Assembly (NCBI RefSeq): GCF_905397285.1
Contig: NZ_CAJPUX010000001.1
Location: 1 to 64,000, forward strand
DNA length: 64,000 bases
Direction: 5' to 3'
From: Cupriavidus plantarum
GTDB lineage: Bacteria; Pseudomonadota; Gammaproteobacteria; Burkholderiales; Burkholderiaceae
The position numbers and the translations under genes are program-made. Shown here piece by piece: positions 37,487-47,837 of this stretch. The first letter of the stretch is position 1. Each line of letters begins with the position of its first letter. Under the pieces are notes generated by a model. That model did not search any database, had not been told where the DNA came from, and saw only the letters and a list, made by a program, of their open reading frames with translations.

Positions 37487-38668
37487 ATGACCGAACTGCC
37501 AGGCCTGAGATTCGATCTTGGCGAGGATATCGAGATGCTGCGCGGCGCCGTGCGCGATTGGGCACAGGCCGAACTGGCGCCTCGCGCCGGCGAGATCGAC
37601 CGCACGGACCATTTTCCGATGGACGCATGGAGGAAGATGGGCGACCTCGGTGTGCTCGGTATCACCGTGGCGGAGGAGTATGGCGGCGCCAACATGGGCT
37701 ACCTCGCCCACATGATCGCCATGGAGGAGATCAGCCGCGCCTCGGCGTCCGTGGGACTCTCCTACGGCGCGCATTCGAACCTGTGCGTGAACCAGATTCA
37801 TCGTAACGGCACGGCCGCGCAGAAGGCGAAGTACCTGCCGAAGCTGGTTTCCGGCGAGTGGATCGGCGCGCTCGCGATGAGCGAGCCCAACGCCGGCTCT
37901 GACGTCGTCAGCATGAAGCTGCGCGCGGACTTCAAGGGCGATCGCTACGTGCTCAACGGCACCAAGATGTGGATCACGAACGGGCCCGACTGCGACGTGC
38001 TCGTCGTGTACGCGAAGACCGAACCGGACCTCGGCGCGCGCGGCATGACCGCGTTCATCGTCGAGAAGGGCATGAAGGGGTTCTCTGTCGCGCAGAAGCT
38101 CGACAAGCTCGGCATGCGCGGCTCGCACACGGGGGAACTCGTATTCCAGGACGTCGAGGTGCCCGTGGAGAACATGCTCGGCGCCGAAAACAGCGGCGCG
38201 AAGGTGCTCATGAGCGGGCTCGACTACGAACGCGCCGTGCTGTCGGGCGGTCCGGTCGGCATCATGCAGGCGTGCATGGACGTGGTCACCCCCTATATCC
38301 ACGACCGCAAGCAGTTCGGCCAGAGCATCGGCGAATTCCAGCTGATCCAGGGCAAGGTCGCCGACATGTACACGACGCTGCAGGCCGCGCGCAGCTACCT
38401 GTACACCGTGGGCAAGAACCTCGATGCGCTGGGCACGGACCACGTGCGCCAGGTCCGCAAGGACTGCGCGGCCGTCATCCTCTACACCGCCGAAAAAGCG
38501 ACTTGGATGGCCGGGGAAACGGTGCAGATCCTGGGCGGCAATGGCTACATCAACGAGTATCCGGCCGGGCGCCTGTGGCGCGACGCCAAGCTGTACGAGA
38601 TCGGCGCGGGCACGTCCGAGATCCGCCGCATGCTGATCGGCCGCGAACTGTTCGCCGAGACGATGTGA
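37487..38668 (+). CDS. liuA: Isovaleryl-CoA dehydrogenase
   Basis: Oxidises isovaleryl-CoA to 3-methylcrotonyl-CoA, the first committed step of leucine degradation after transamination and decarboxylation. The 393-residue flavoprotein has acyl-CoA dehydrogenase motifs [29 protein letters not shown], the IVD-type catalytic glutamate in [24 protein letters not shown] and [35 protein letters not shown]. The Glu in the DYER position is the hallmark that separates isovaleryl-CoA dehydrogenases from short-chain ones. It is the first gene after the LiuR-controlled promoter. Confidence 0.95.
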   Translation: MTELPGLRFDLGEDIEMLRGAVRDWAQAELAPRAGEIDRTDHFPMDAWRKMGDLGVLGITVAEEYGGANMGYLAHMIAMEEISRASASVGLSYGAHSNLCVNQIHRNGTAAQKAKYLPKLVSGEWIGALAMSEPNAGSDVVSMKLRADFKGDRYVLNGTKMWITNGPDCDVLVVYAKTEPDLGARGMTAFIVEKGMKGFSVAQKLDKLGMRGSHTGELVFQDVEVPVENMLGAENSGAKVLMSGLDYERAVLSGGPVGIMQACMDVVTPYIHDRKQFGQSIGEFQLIQGKVADMYTTLQAARSYLYTVGKNLDALGTDHVRQVRKDCAAVILYTAEKATWMAGETVQILGGNGYINEYPAGRLWRDAKLYEIGAGTSEIRRMLIGRELFAETM

Positions 38669-38746
38669 CCCCCGGGCGTCGCCAACGGATGTAAGCCCGG
38701 AAACCCCATTACAATTTCGTCCACCGTCACCCGCACGCCGGCCGCC

Positions 38747-40600
38747 ATGTCGCATTTTCCCAAGCTGCTCTCCTCGCAGATTGCCTATGACGTGGCGCGG
38801 GCGATGCTGGACGGCTTCGACCGGCATTACCGGCTGTTCCGCGATGTGGCCAAGGACGCAAAGGTCCGGTTTGAAGCCGGCGACTGGCACGCGCTGCAGC
38901 GGCTGCAGCGCGACCGCATCGCGTTCTACCATGCGCGGGTGGGCGAGACGATCGCACAGCTCGTGGACGAATTCGACGCGGAGACGATCGGCGACGAGAT
39001 CTGGCAGCAGATCAAGCTGCATTACATCGGCCTGCTCACGCGGCATCATCAGCCCGAGCTCGCCGAGACGTTCTTCAATTCGGTCTGCACGCGCATCCTG
39101 CACCGTTCGTACTTCAACAACGACTTCATCTTCCTGCGCCCGGCGATCTCCACCGAGTATCTGGAGAACGAGGAAGCGCCCGGCCTCGCGCCATTCCGGC
39201 CGACCTACCGTGCCTACTACCCGGGCTCGCGCGAGGGCATGGCCGCCTGCTTCGAACGCATCGTCCACAACTTCCAGCTCGACGTCCCGTTCGAGGACCT
39301 GTCCCGCGATATTGGCTACGTGCTGCGCGCGATCGAGGCGCATCACGGCGAATTTCGCATCGCGCCGAATTTCCAGGTGCATACGCTCTCGTCGCTGTTC
39401 TTCCGCAACAAGTCGGCATTCATCGTCGGCCGCATGGTCAACGGCGACCGTACCTATCCGCTCGTGATCCCGATCGTGCATGGCGAGTCGGGCCGGCTGG
39501 TGCTCGACACGGTGCTGCTGAGCGCCTCGCAGATCCTCGTCCTGTTCTCGTTCGCGCATGCGTACTTCATGGTCGATATGGAGATTCCGTCCGCCTACGT
39601 GACCTTCCTGCGCGACCTGATGCCGCGCAAGCCGCGCGGGGAAATCTATAGCGCGCTGGGTTTGCACAAGCAGGGCAAGAACCTCTTCTACCGCGACTTC
39701 CTGCATCATCTGCAGCATTCGTCGGACCGCTTCGTCGTGGCGCCCGGCATTCGCGGGCTCGTCATGCTCGTGTTCACGCTGCCATCGTATCCGTACGTGT
39801 TCAAGGTGATTCGCGATACCATCCCGGCGCCGAAGGAAACGACGCGCGAACTCGTCCGGGACAAGTACCAGCTGGTCAAGCAGCACGACCGTGTGGGCCG
39901 CATGGCCGACACGCTCGAGTATTCGAATGTCGCGTTTCCGCGCTCGCGCTTCGACGAGGCGCTGCTGCGCGAACTGGAACGCGAAGTGCCGTCGATGATC
40001 GAATACCAGCGCGCGCGCGACGGCGGGGAAGAAGTGGTGCTGCGGCACGTCTACATCGAGCGCCGCATGACGCCGCTGAACCTGTGGCTGCAGGAAGGCA
40101 CCGATGAGCAGGTCGATCACGGGATCGCCGAATACGGTAATGCGGTCAAGGAACTGATGGCCGCGAACATCTTTCCGGGCGACATGCTGTACAAGAACTT
40201 CGGCGTGACGCGGCACGGTCGTGTGGTGTTCTACGACTACGACGAAGTGGAATACCTGACGGATTGCAACTTCCGCCGCGTGCCGGCGCCGCGCAACGAG
40301 GAAGAGGAGATGTCTGGCGAGCCGTGGTATAGCGTGGGCCCGCACGACGTGTTTCCGGAAACGTTTCGCACGTTCCTGCTCGGCGATACGCGCGTGCGCG
40401 ACGCATTTATGCGGCATCATCCAGATTTTTTCGACGCTGCCATGTGGCAGGGTCACAAGGACCGGCTGCTGGCCGGACATGTTTATGACTTTTTTGCCTA
40501 CCAGACTCAAGAACGATTCAGCCAACGCTATGGCCAGGGCGCCCCATGCAGCCTGGGCGACCCCCATCCACAGCAACCGCAGCCAAGGAGAGCGGCATGA
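38747..40600 (+). CDS. aceK: Isocitrate dehydrogenase kinase/phosphatase
   Basis: A 617-residue bifunctional enzyme that phosphorylates and dephosphorylates isocitrate dehydrogenase, sending isocitrate to the glyoxylate shunt during growth on acetyl-CoA sources. It shows AceK-family segments along its length, including the N-terminal regulatory helices ([15 protein letters not shown]), [39 protein letters not shown] and PEDVF-like [16 protein letters not shown]. In most bacteria aceK sits with aceBA; here it lies inside the leucine locus. TACAAT at 38710-38715 may give it its own promoter. Confidence 0.95.
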   Translation: MSHFPKLLSSQIAYDVARAMLDGFDRHYRLFRDVAKDAKVRFEAGDWHALQRLQRDRIAFYHARVGETIAQLVDEFDAETIGDEIWQQIKLHYIGLLTRHHQPELAETFFNSVCTRILHRSYFNNDFIFLRPAISTEYLENEEAPGLAPFRPTYRAYYPGSREGMAACFERIVHNFQLDVPFEDLSRDIGYVLRAIEAHHGEFRIAPNFQVHTLSSLFFRNKSAFIVGRMVNGDRTYPLVIPIVHGESGRLVLDTVLLSASQILVLFSFAHAYFMVDMEIPSAYVTFLRDLMPRKPRGEIYSALGLHKQGKNLFYRDFLHHLQHSSDRFVVAPGIRGLVMLVFTLPSYPYVFKVIRDTIPAPKETTRELVRDKYQLVKQHDRVGRMADTLEYSNVAFPRSRFDEALLRELEREVPSMIEYQRARDGGEEVVLRHVYIERRMTPLNLWLQEGTDEQVDHGIAEYGNAVKELMAANIFPGDMLYKNFGVTRHGRVVFYDYDEVEYLTDCNFRRVPAPRNEEEEMSGEPWYSVGPHDVFPETFRTFLLGDTRVRDAFMRHHPDFFDAAMWQGHKDRLLAGHVYDFFAYQTQERFSQRYGQGAPCSLGDPHPQQPQPRRAA

Positions 40601-41268
40601 GTGACGCGATCGCCCAACTGTTCCGCAACAACCGTGACTGGGTGGACCGCGTCAATGCGGAAGACCCGCAGTTCTTCACGCGGCTGGCCAACCAGCAGGC
40701 GCCCGAGTACCTGTGGATCGGCTGCTCCGACTCGCGCGTGCCCGCCAACCAGATTCTCGGCCTGGCCCCGGGCGAAGTGTTCGTCCACCGCAATATCGCC
40801 AACGTGATCTCGCACAGCGACCTGAACGCGCTGTCGGTGATCCAGTTCGCGGTCGAGGTGCTCAAGGTGCGCCACATCACCGTGGTCGGCCACTATGGCT
40901 GCGGCGGCGTGAAGGTCGCGCTCAAGCGCGAGCGTATCGGCCTGGCCGACAACTGGCTGCGTCATGTTCGCGACGTCGCCGACAAGCACGACGCCTATCT
41001 GGGCACGCTGCTGCGCGAGGAAGACGCGCATACGCGCCTGTGCGAGCTCAACGTCATCGAGCAGGTCAACAACCTGTGCCAGACCACCGTGCTGCAGGAT
41101 GCATGGGCGCGCGGCCAGGCGGTGACCGTGCACGGCTGGGTCTACGGCGTGTCCGACGGGCTGCTGCGCGACCTTGGCGTGGCCGCCAGCAACAACGACG
41201 AGCTCAACGAACAGATCTCGGCGGTCTATCGCCAGTACGGCGATCCTCCTCACGTGGCGGTTCGCTGA
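40597..41268 (+). CDS. can: Beta-carbonic anhydrase
   Basis: Interconverts carbon dioxide and bicarbonate in the cytoplasm. The 223-residue protein has zinc ligands Cys43, His99 and Cys102 (GCSDSRVP and GHYGCGG) and the Asp45-Arg47 dyad, all intact. It starts with ATG at 40597 overlapping the aceK stop (ATGA) and is preceded by AAGGAG, so it is translationally coupled to aceK. Bicarbonate is the co-substrate of the methylcrotonyl-CoA carboxylase encoded downstream, which explains its position (inference). Confidence 0.95.
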   Translation: MSDAIAQLFRNNRDWVDRVNAEDPQFFTRLANQQAPEYLWIGCSDSRVPANQILGLAPGEVFVHRNIANVISHSDLNALSVIQFAVEVLKVRHITVVGHYGCGGVKVALKRERIGLADNWLRHVRDVADKHDAYLGTLLREEDAHTRLCELNVIEQVNNLCQTTVLQDAWARGQAVTVHGWVYGVSDGLLRDLGVAASNNDELNEQISAVYRQYGDPPHVAVR

Positions 41269-41299
41269 CCGCCCGCATTCCGACAACAGGAGACACGAC

Positions 41300-42481
41300 A
41301 TGCTAGACCCAATCGTCATCGTATCGGCCGCGCGCACCCCCATGGGCGCGTTCCAGGGGGAACTGTCGGCGCTGACCGCGCCGCAGCTCGGCGCCGCGGC
41401 GATTCGCGCCGCCGTGGAGCGCGCGGGCCTCAAGCCCGAGCAGGTGGAGGAGGTAGTGTTCGGCTGCGTGCTGCCGGCGGGCCAGGGCCAGGCGCCCGCG
41501 CGCCAGGCCGCGCTGGGCGCCGGCCTGCCCCTCGGTGTGGCCTGCACGACGGTGAACAAGATGTGCGGGTCTGGCATGCGTGCCGCGATGACCGTATTCG
41601 ATGGCCTGCTGGCGGGCTCGTTCGACATCGCGGTGGCCGGCGGCATGGAGAGCATGACCAACGCGCCGTACCTGATTCCGAAAGGCCGGGGCGGTTATCG
41701 CATCGGCCACGGCATGATCTACGACCACATGATGCTCGACGGTCTGGAAGATGCCTATGACAAGGGCCGCGCGATGGGCACGTTCGGCGAGGACTGCGCG
41801 GCCAAGTACGCATTCACGCGCGCGGCGCAGGACCAGTTCGCGATCGAATCGGTGCAGCGCGCGCAGCAGGCCGCCGCCAATGGCGACTTCCAGTGGGAAA
41901 TCGCCGCCGTGACGGTGCCCGCGAAGGGCGGCGACGTGACGATCGACAGCGACGAAGGTCCGCGCCGCATCAAGACGGAGAAGATCCCGTCGCTGAAGCC
42001 GGCATTCGCGAAGGACGGCACCATCACCGCCGCGTCGTCGTCGTCCATCAACGACGGCGCCGCCGCGCTCGTGATGATGCGCGAGTCCACGGCAAAGTCG
42101 CTGGGGTTGCAGCCCATCGCCCGCATGCTCGGCCATACCTCGCATGCGCAGGCGCCGGGCTGGTTCACGACGGCACCGGTGGAGGCGATCGCCAAGCTGT
42201 ACCGCAAGCTCGACTGGACCACCGACAGCGTGGACCTGTTCGAGATCAACGAGGCGTTCGCGGTGGTGCCGATGGCCGCGATGCACGAACACCGCATTCC
42301 CCGCGAGAAGGTCAACATCCACGGCGGCGCATGCGCGCTGGGCCATCCGATCGGGGCGTCGGGCGCGCGCATCCTCACGACGCTGATCGGCGCGCTGCGC
42401 AAGACCGGCGGCAAGCGCGGCGTCGCGACGCTGTGCATCGGCGGCGGCGAAGCCACCGCCGTCGGCATCGAGATGGTCTGA
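41300..42481 (+). CDS. Acetyl-CoA C-acyltransferase (thiolase)
   Basis: A 393-residue thiolase. The nucleophilic Cys is in VNKMCGSGMRA (about residue 91), with active His in the NEAFAVVPMAAMHEH region and GGACALGHPIGASGARIL, and the acid/base Cys in TLCIGGGEATA. It is of the acetoacetyl-CoA/beta-ketothiolase type. In leucine catabolism the acetoacetate released by LiuE can be activated and split to acetyl-CoA by such an enzyme. GGAG lies about 10 bases before the ATG. The next gene starts 4 bases after the stop. Confidence 0.92.
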   Translation: MLDPIVIVSAARTPMGAFQGELSALTAPQLGAAAIRAAVERAGLKPEQVEEVVFGCVLPAGQGQAPARQAALGAGLPLGVACTTVNKMCGSGMRAAMTVFDGLLAGSFDIAVAGGMESMTNAPYLIPKGRGGYRIGHGMIYDHMMLDGLEDAYDKGRAMGTFGEDCAAKYAFTRAAQDQFAIESVQRAQQAAANGDFQWEIAAVTVPAKGGDVTIDSDEGPRRIKTEKIPSLKPAFAKDGTITAASSSSINDGAAALVMMRESTAKSLGLQPIARMLGHTSHAQAPGWFTTAPVEAIAKLYRKLDWTTDSVDLFEINEAFAVVPMAAMHEHRIPREKVNIHGGACALGHPIGASGARILTTLIGALRKTGGKRGVATLCIGGGEATAVGIEMV

Positions 42482-42485
42482 CGCC

Positions 42486-43166
42486 ATGCCCACCGTACTC
42501 GTCCTCGGCGCGTCTCGCGGCATCGGCCTCGAATTCGTGCGTCAGTATCGCGGCGACGGCTGGCGCGTGATCGCCACCGCCCGGCGCGACGAAGACCTCG
42601 CCGCGCTGCGCGATCTCGGCGCGGAAACGCACAAGCTCGACGTCACCGACCCCGGTGCGGTGGCGGGCCTCGGGTGGAAGCTCGACGGCGAGGCGCTGGA
42701 CGTGGCGATCTACAACGCTGGCGTGATGAGCCCGCGCACGCAGGGCGCGCAGCCGGTCACGCCGCAGGACTTCGATACCGTGATGCACGTCAATGTGCTC
42801 GGCGCGATGATGGCGCTGCCGATGGTGCTGCCAAGCGTAGAGACGGGCAATGGCGGCCGCGGCGGCGTGCTCGCGGTGCTGTCGTCGCGCATGGGCAGCA
42901 TCGGCGGGATGGAGGCGAACAGCGCGTGGCTGTATCGCGTGAGCAAGGCCGCGCTCAACGCGGTGTTGCGCGCGGTGTCCATCGACGCGAAGCATGCCAC
43001 CTGCCTCGCTTTCCATCCGGGCTGGGTGCAGACCGACATGGGTGGCGGCAACGCCGACGTGACGCCGCACGACAGCGTGGCGGGCATGCGCCGGATGATC
43101 GCATCGGCCACGCGCAAGCATCACGGCAGCTTCCATAACTACGACGGCACCACGCTGCCATGGTGA
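42486..43166 (+). CDS. Short-chain dehydrogenase/reductase
   Basis: A 226-residue SDR with cofactor motif LGASRGIGLEF and catalytic residues in VLSSRMGSIGG and WLYRVSKAALNAVLR (Tyr-x-x-x-Lys), plus YNAGVMSP. The shape matches C-factor-type or other small SDRs, and the exact substrate is unknown. The start follows the thiolase stop by four bases, so it is coupled to it and belongs to the liu transcript group. Confidence 0.87.
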   Translation: MPTVLVLGASRGIGLEFVRQYRGDGWRVIATARRDEDLAALRDLGAETHKLDVTDPGAVAGLGWKLDGEALDVAIYNAGVMSPRTQGAQPVTPQDFDTVMHVNVLGAMMALPMVLPSVETGNGGRGGVLAVLSSRMGSIGGMEANSAWLYRVSKAALNAVLRAVSIDAKHATCLAFHPGWVQTDMGGGNADVTPHDSVAGMRRMIASATRKHHGSFHNYDGTTLPW

Positions 43167-43202
43167 CGCCCGCGGGCGCATGGCAGGGGTAGGGGATACG
43201 AC

Positions 43203-44333
43203 ATGCTGCTGAGCACCGAACAGGAAATGATCCGCGACGCCGTGCGGCAGTTCGCGCAGGAGGTGATCGCGCCGCAGGCCGCGCAATGGGATCGCGAGAA
43301 GACGTTCCCGCATGCGGTGCACAAGGAGTTGGCCGCGCTCGGCGCGTACGGCGTGGCCGTGCCCGAGGAATACGGCGGCGCGGGCCTCGATTATCTGTCG
43401 CTGGCGCTGATCCTCGAGGAGATCGCGGCGGGCGATGGCGGCACATCGACCGTCATCAGCGTGAACAACTGCCCCGTCTGCAGCATGCTGATGGCCTTCG
43501 CGAACGATGTCCAGAAGCAGCAGTGGCTCGCGCCACTGGCGCGCGGCGAGATGCTCGGCGCGTTCTGCCTGACCGAGCCGCATGTGGGCTCGGACGCATC
43601 GGCGCTGCGGACCACGGCGACGCGCGATGGCGACCATTACGTGATCAACGGCGTGAAGCAGTTCATCACGAGCGGCAAGCACGCGGACGTGGCCATTGTG
43701 CTCGCGGTCACCGACAAGGCGGCCGGCAAGCGCGGCATCAGCGCGTTCGTGGTGCCGACGTCGACGCCGGGCTACGTGGTCGCGCGGCTGGAAGACAAGC
43801 TCGGCCAGCATTCGTCGGACACCGCGCAGATCGTCTTCGAAAACTGCCGCGTGCCGGCCGCGAACCTGCTCGGCGAGGAGGGGGAAGGCTATCGCATGGC
43901 GCTGTCCGGCCTCGAAGGCGGGCGCATCGGCATCGCGTCGCAGAGCGTCGGGATGGCGCGCGCGGCGTTCGAGGCGGCGCTGGCCTACGCGAAGGAACGG
44001 GAGAGCTTCGGCCAGCCGCTTTTCGCGCATCAGGCGGTGCAGTTCCGGCTCGCGGACATGGCCACGCGCATCGACGTCGCGCGCCAGATGGTCTGGCACG
44101 CCGCCGCGCTGCGCGACGCGGGCAAGCCATGCCTGAAAGAAGCCGCGATGGCCAAATTGTTCGCCAGCGAGATGGCCGAGCGGGTATGCTCGGATGCCAT
44201 CCAGGTGTTCGGTGGCTATGGTTACGTGAACGATTTCCCGGTGGAACGGATCTATCGGGACGTGCGCGTGTGCCAGATCTACGAAGGCACCAGCGACATC
44301 CAGAAGATACTGATTGCGCGCGCGCTCGCATGA
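43203..44333 (+). CDS. Acyl-CoA dehydrogenase
   Basis: A 376-residue FAD acyl-CoA dehydrogenase. Motifs are FCLTEPHVGSDASALRT, YVINGVKQFITSG, the catalytic glutamate region YEGTSDIQKILIARAL near the C-terminus and VFGGYGYVNDFPVERIYRDVRVCQIYEG. The Glu in this C-terminal position marks short/branched-chain rather than isovaleryl type, so it probably handles isobutyryl- or 2-methylbutyryl-CoA-like or short straight-chain substrates. It sits between SDR and HCCA-isomerase-like genes within the liu locus. Confidence 0.9.
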   Translation: MLLSTEQEMIRDAVRQFAQEVIAPQAAQWDREKTFPHAVHKELAALGAYGVAVPEEYGGAGLDYLSLALILEEIAAGDGGTSTVISVNNCPVCSMLMAFANDVQKQQWLAPLARGEMLGAFCLTEPHVGSDASALRTTATRDGDHYVINGVKQFITSGKHADVAIVLAVTDKAAGKRGISAFVVPTSTPGYVVARLEDKLGQHSSDTAQIVFENCRVPAANLLGEEGEGYRMALSGLEGGRIGIASQSVGMARAAFEAALAYAKERESFGQPLFAHQAVQFRLADMATRIDVARQMVWHAAALRDAGKPCLKEAAMAKLFASEMAERVCSDAIQVFGGYGYVNDFPVERIYRDVRVCQIYEGTSDIQKILIARALA

Positions 44334-44390
44334 GGCGCGCGGTAGTGGTTACACGCCCATCGTTACCCTGACCCACGGAGCCCCCCAGCC

Positions 44391-45053
44391 ATGACCGCAC
44401 CGATCGACTTCTACTTCGACTTCTCCTCGCCCTACGGCTACTTCGCGAGCACCTGCATCGACGATATCGCGCAGAAGTACGGGCGGTATGTCGCGTGGCA
44501 TCCGATCCTGCTGGGCGTTGTGTTCAAGACGACCGGGTCGGCGCCGCTGCCGAGCATTCCGCTCAAGGGCGAATACTGCTGGCGCGATTTCGAGCGCACC
44601 GCGCAGTACCATGGCATCGACTACAAGCGCCCGTCGCACTTTCCGCTGCCGACGCAGCATGCGGCGCGCGCGATGCTGTGGCTGCAGAATCATCGCGGCG
44701 CCGATCTCGCGACGGCGTTCGGCAAGGCCGTCTACCGTGCGTTGTTCGCGGAAGACGTGAACATCGCGGAGCCGGCCGAGATCGCCCGCATCGCCGAGTC
44801 GCTCGGCATCGACGGCAACGAACTCAATGAAGGGGCGTCGAGCTACCAGATCAAGGACCAGCTGAAAGCCGAAGTCGACGTGGCGCTGGCCAAGGGAGTG
44901 TTCGGCTCGCCGTTCGTGATCGTCGACGGCGAACCGTTCTGGGGCTTCGACCGCTTCGATCAGGTGGAAGAGCACCTGAAGGCGCTGGCGAAAGGTCGCC
45001 TGACCGAGTTGCGCGCCGTGCCCGACATCAACAAGGAAAAGAAACCCGCATGA
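44391..45053 (+). CDS. 2-Hydroxychromene-2-carboxylate isomerase/DsbA family protein
   Basis: A 220-residue kappa-class GST/DsbA-like protein. The N-terminus reads IDFYFDFSSPYGYFAST, the fingerprint of 2-hydroxychromene-2-carboxylate isomerases, with the active Ser in FSSPYG, and GVFGSPFVIVDGEPFWGFDRFDQVEEHL near the end. The characterised members are glutathione-dependent isomerases in naphthalene breakdown, but no other naphthalene gene is here, so the true substrate is unknown. Its stop overlaps the HAD gene by four bases (ATGA). Confidence 0.85.
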   Translation: MTAPIDFYFDFSSPYGYFASTCIDDIAQKYGRYVAWHPILLGVVFKTTGSAPLPSIPLKGEYCWRDFERTAQYHGIDYKRPSHFPLPTQHAARAMLWLQNHRGADLATAFGKAVYRALFAEDVNIAEPAEIARIAESLGIDGNELNEGASSYQIKDQLKAEVDVALAKGVFGSPFVIVDGEPFWGFDRFDQVEEHLKALAKGRLTELRAVPDINKEKKPA

Positions 45054-45733
45054 CTGCTGTACAGAAAGCCTCCTCCCGTTTCGACTGCGTGATCTTCGAT
45101 TGCGACGGCGTCCTCGTCGACAGCGAGCCGCTCGTGCATCGGCTGCTCAACCAGATGCTGAATGAACTGGGCATCGAGATCACGCTCGAGGAGTCCGTGC
45201 GCTGGTTTCTCGGCCGCACGGTGCGCGAGGAACTGCCCGAGATCGAACGGCGGCGCGGCGCCCCGCTGCCGGAGAACTGGCTGTCGACCTGGCTCGCGCG
45301 CCGCAATGCGATGCTGGAGGCGGAGGTCGAGGCCATTCCGCACGTGCGGGAAGCGATCGCCGCGATTGCCGCCACGGGCATGCCGATCTGCGTGGCCTCG
45401 GGCGCGGACCGCGTCAAGGTCAAGCTGCAGCTGACGCGCACGGGACTCGTGGAGCTGTTCCGGCAGGACGACCGCGAGCACATTTTCTCCTCGACGGAAG
45501 TCGAGCGCAGCAAGCCCGCGCCGGATGTGTATCTGCTGGCCGCGCGCACGATGGGTGTCGATCCGTCGCGCTGCGCGGTCGTCGAGGACAGCCCGGCGGG
45601 CATTACCGCTGGCGTGGCCGCGGGCATGACGGTGTTCGGCTATGCAGCGCGCAACGACGCGGCGATGCTGCGCGAGGCCGGCGCGTCGACCACGTTCACG
45701 GACATGCGCGCACTGCCGGAGCTCGTTGCATGA
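45050..45733 (+). CDS. HAD-superfamily hydrolase (beta-phosphoglucomutase-like)
   Basis: A 227-residue HAD phosphatase or mutase. Motif I is IFDCDGVLVDSEP with nucleophile Asp, motif II a Ser in CVASGADRVKV, motif III Lys in RSKPAPDVYLLAA and motif IV VVEDSPAG. A helical cap domain (about 20-95) is present. Such enzymes act on phosphosugars or similar small phosphates; the substrate is not apparent. It is coupled to both neighbours by four-base overlaps. Confidence 0.88.
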   Translation: MTAVQKASSRFDCVIFDCDGVLVDSEPLVHRLLNQMLNELGIEITLEESVRWFLGRTVREELPEIERRRGAPLPENWLSTWLARRNAMLEAEVEAIPHVREAIAAIAATGMPICVASGADRVKVKLQLTRTGLVELFRQDDREHIFSSTEVERSKPAPDVYLLAARTMGVDPSRCAVVEDSPAGITAGVAAGMTVFGYAARNDAAMLREAGASTTFTDMRALPELVA

Positions 45734-46164
45734 GCGCGCGCCAGAAGGCGTCCAACGGTTCCGGCGCGAACGCGTGTCCGTGCGGGCATGCGAGCTATGC
45801 GGGATGCTGCGGACGCTTTCATCGCGGCGAGGCATCGCCGCCCACGGCCGAGGCGCTGATGCGGTCGCGCTACAGCGCCTACGTGCTCGGGCTCGCGGAC
45901 TGGCTGCGCCAGACCTGGCACGCGAGTACGTGCCCGGCGGATGTGTCGCCCGACGCGGGCACGCGCTGGCTCGGCCTGACGGTCAAGGCGCACGCGCAGC
46001 AGGACGATACGCACGCGACGGTGGAGTTCGTCGCACGTTACAAGATCGGCGGGCGCGCGTGGCGCCTGCACGAGCGCAGCCGCTTCGTGTTCGAGTCGCG
46101 CGAACCGGGTGAAGCCGCGCGGTGGCTCTACGTCGACGGCGACATGCTGGGCGAGGCCGCCTGA
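45730..46164 (+). CDS. YchJ family protein with SEC-C-like motif
   Basis: A 144-residue protein matching the YchJ/UPF0225 family: N-terminal zinc-binding-like motif [20 protein letters not shown], then [19 protein letters not shown] and [23 protein letters not shown]. The motif CxCxnCC-H resembles SEC-C. Function is unknown. It overlaps the HAD gene by four bases and precedes liuB by 46 bases. Confidence 0.85.
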   Translation: MSARQKASNGSGANACPCGHASYAGCCGRFHRGEASPPTAEALMRSRYSAYVLGLADWLRQTWHASTCPADVSPDAGTRWLGLTVKAHAQQDDTHATVEFVARYKIGGRAWRLHERSRFVFESREPGEAARWLYVDGDMLGEAA

Positions 46165-46210
46165 CGGCGATATCAAAAAGAAACGACAGGAAGAGACGAG
46201 AGGAAAGCGC

Positions 46211-47818
46211 ATGCCCACGCTGGAAACCAAACTCAACGTGCGTTCGGAAGCCTTCAAGGCGAATGCCGATGCCATGCAGGCGCTCGTGGCGGACCTGAAG
46301 GCGAAGATCGCGGGACTGGCGCAGGGCGGCGGTGAGGACGCCCGCGCGAAGCACCTGTCGCGCGGCAAGCTCCTGCCGCGCGATCGCGTGCAGCAACTGC
46401 TGGACCCCGGCACGCCGTTCCTCGAGTTCTCGCAACTCGCGGCCTACGGCATGTATGACGACGCGGCGCCGGGCGCGGGCATCATCACGGGCATTGGACG
46501 CGTGGCCGGGCAGGAATGCGTGATCGTCTGCAACGACGCGACGGTCAAGGGCGGCACCTACTACCCGATGACCGTCAAGAAGCACGTGCGCGCGCAGGAG
46601 ATTGCGGAGCAGAACCATCTGCCCTGCATCTACCTCGTGGACTCGGGCGGGGCGAACCTGCCGAACCAGGATGACGTGTTTCCGGACCGCGATCACTTCG
46701 GCCGCATCTTCTACAACCAGGCGAACCTGTCGAAGCAGGGCATTCCGCAGATCGCCGTGGTGATGGGCTCGTGCACGGCGGGCGGCGCATACGTGCCGGC
46801 CATGAGCGACGAGTCCATCATCGTCAAGAATCAGGGCACGATCTTCCTCGGCGGCCCGCCGCTGGTGAAGGCGGCCACGGGCGAGGAGGTCAGCGCGGAA
46901 GACCTCGGCGGCGCGGACGTGCACACGCGGCTCTCCGGCGTGGCCGACTACTTCGCACAGAACGATGCGCATGCGCTCTCGCTCGCGCGCAATATCGTGC
47001 AGCACCTCAATCGCCGCAAACCGGACCAGATCCGCCTGCACGAGCCCGTGCCGCCACGCTACCCGGTGGAAGAGCTGTACGGCGTGATCCCGACCGACAC
47101 GCGCAAGCCGTACGACGTGCGCGAGGTCATCGCGCGCATCGTGGACGACTCCGAGTTCGACGAGTTCAAGGCGCGCTACGGCACGACGCTCGTCTGCGGT
47201 TTCGCGCGCATCTGGGGCTACCCCGTCGGCATCATCGCGAACAACGGCATCCTGTTCTCGGAGTCCGCGCTCAAGGGCGCGCATTTCATCGAGCTGTGCT
47301 GCCAGCGCAAGATTCCGCTCGTGTTCCTTCAGAACATCACGGGCTTTATGGTCGGCCGCAAATACGAGAACGAAGGCATCGCGCGCAATGGCGCGAAGAT
47401 GGTGACGGCAGTGGCCACGGCGCAGGTTCCCAAGTTCACGATAATCATCGGCGGCTCTTTCGGCGCCGGCAACTACGGCATGTGCGGTCGCGCGTATTCG
47501 CCGCGCTTCCTGTGGATGTGGCCAAACGCGCGGATCTCGGTGATGGGCGGCGAGCAGGCCGCGAGCGTGCTGGCCACGGTGCGGCGCGACGGCATCGAGG
47601 GCCGTGGCGGCCAGTGGAGCGCGGAGGAGGAAGAAGCCTTCAAGGCGCCGATCCGCGACCAGTACGAGCTGCAGGGCCATCCGTATTACGCGAGCGCGCG
47701 GCTGTGGGACGACGGCGTGATCGACCCCGCGCAGACGCGCACGGTACTCGGCCTTGGCCTCTCGGCCAGCCTCAACGCGCCGATCGACGACATGAAGTTC
47801 GGCGTGTTCCGGATGTGA
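46211..47818 (+). CDS. liuB: 3-Methylcrotonyl-CoA carboxylase, carboxyltransferase subunit
   Basis: Transfers the carboxyl group from biotin on LiuD to 3-methylcrotonyl-CoA, giving 3-methylglutaconyl-CoA. The 535-residue protein is a propionyl/methylcrotonyl-type carboxyltransferase with an N-terminal domain ([37 protein letters not shown]) and a C-terminal domain ([23 protein letters not shown] and [15 protein letters not shown]). The CTGGRAYSP-like [16 protein letters not shown] segment is the methylcrotonyl type. Its partner LiuD lies 6.6 kb downstream, beyond the bio operon. ATG 46211 is preceded by AGGAAAG. Confidence 0.94.
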   Translation: MPTLETKLNVRSEAFKANADAMQALVADLKAKIAGLAQGGGEDARAKHLSRGKLLPRDRVQQLLDPGTPFLEFSQLAAYGMYDDAAPGAGIITGIGRVAGQECVIVCNDATVKGGTYYPMTVKKHVRAQEIAEQNHLPCIYLVDSGGANLPNQDDVFPDRDHFGRIFYNQANLSKQGIPQIAVVMGSCTAGGAYVPAMSDESIIVKNQGTIFLGGPPLVKAATGEEVSAEDLGGADVHTRLSGVADYFAQNDAHALSLARNIVQHLNRRKPDQIRLHEPVPPRYPVEELYGVIPTDTRKPYDVREVIARIVDDSEFDEFKARYGTTLVCGFARIWGYPVGIIANNGILFSESALKGAHFIELCCQRKIPLVFLQNITGFMVGRKYENEGIARNGAKMVTAVATAQVPKFTIIIGGSFGAGNYGMCGRAYSPRFLWMWPNARISVMGGEQAASVLATVRRDGIEGRGGQWSAEEEEAFKAPIRDQYELQGHPYYASARLWDDGVIDPAQTRTVLGLGLSASLNAPIDDMKFGVFRM

Positions 47819-47837
47819 GGCCGAGCGGAATCCTTCG

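Noticed and set aside
36863..40576. A 1237-codon minus-strand open frame across liuR, liuA and aceK
   Set aside because: It spans three well-supported genes and the LiuR operator 2 promoter, and has shadow-like composition.
44391..45053. Naphthalene-degradation gene
   Set aside because: Only the isomerase-like fold is present; no other gene of that pathway is in the window.
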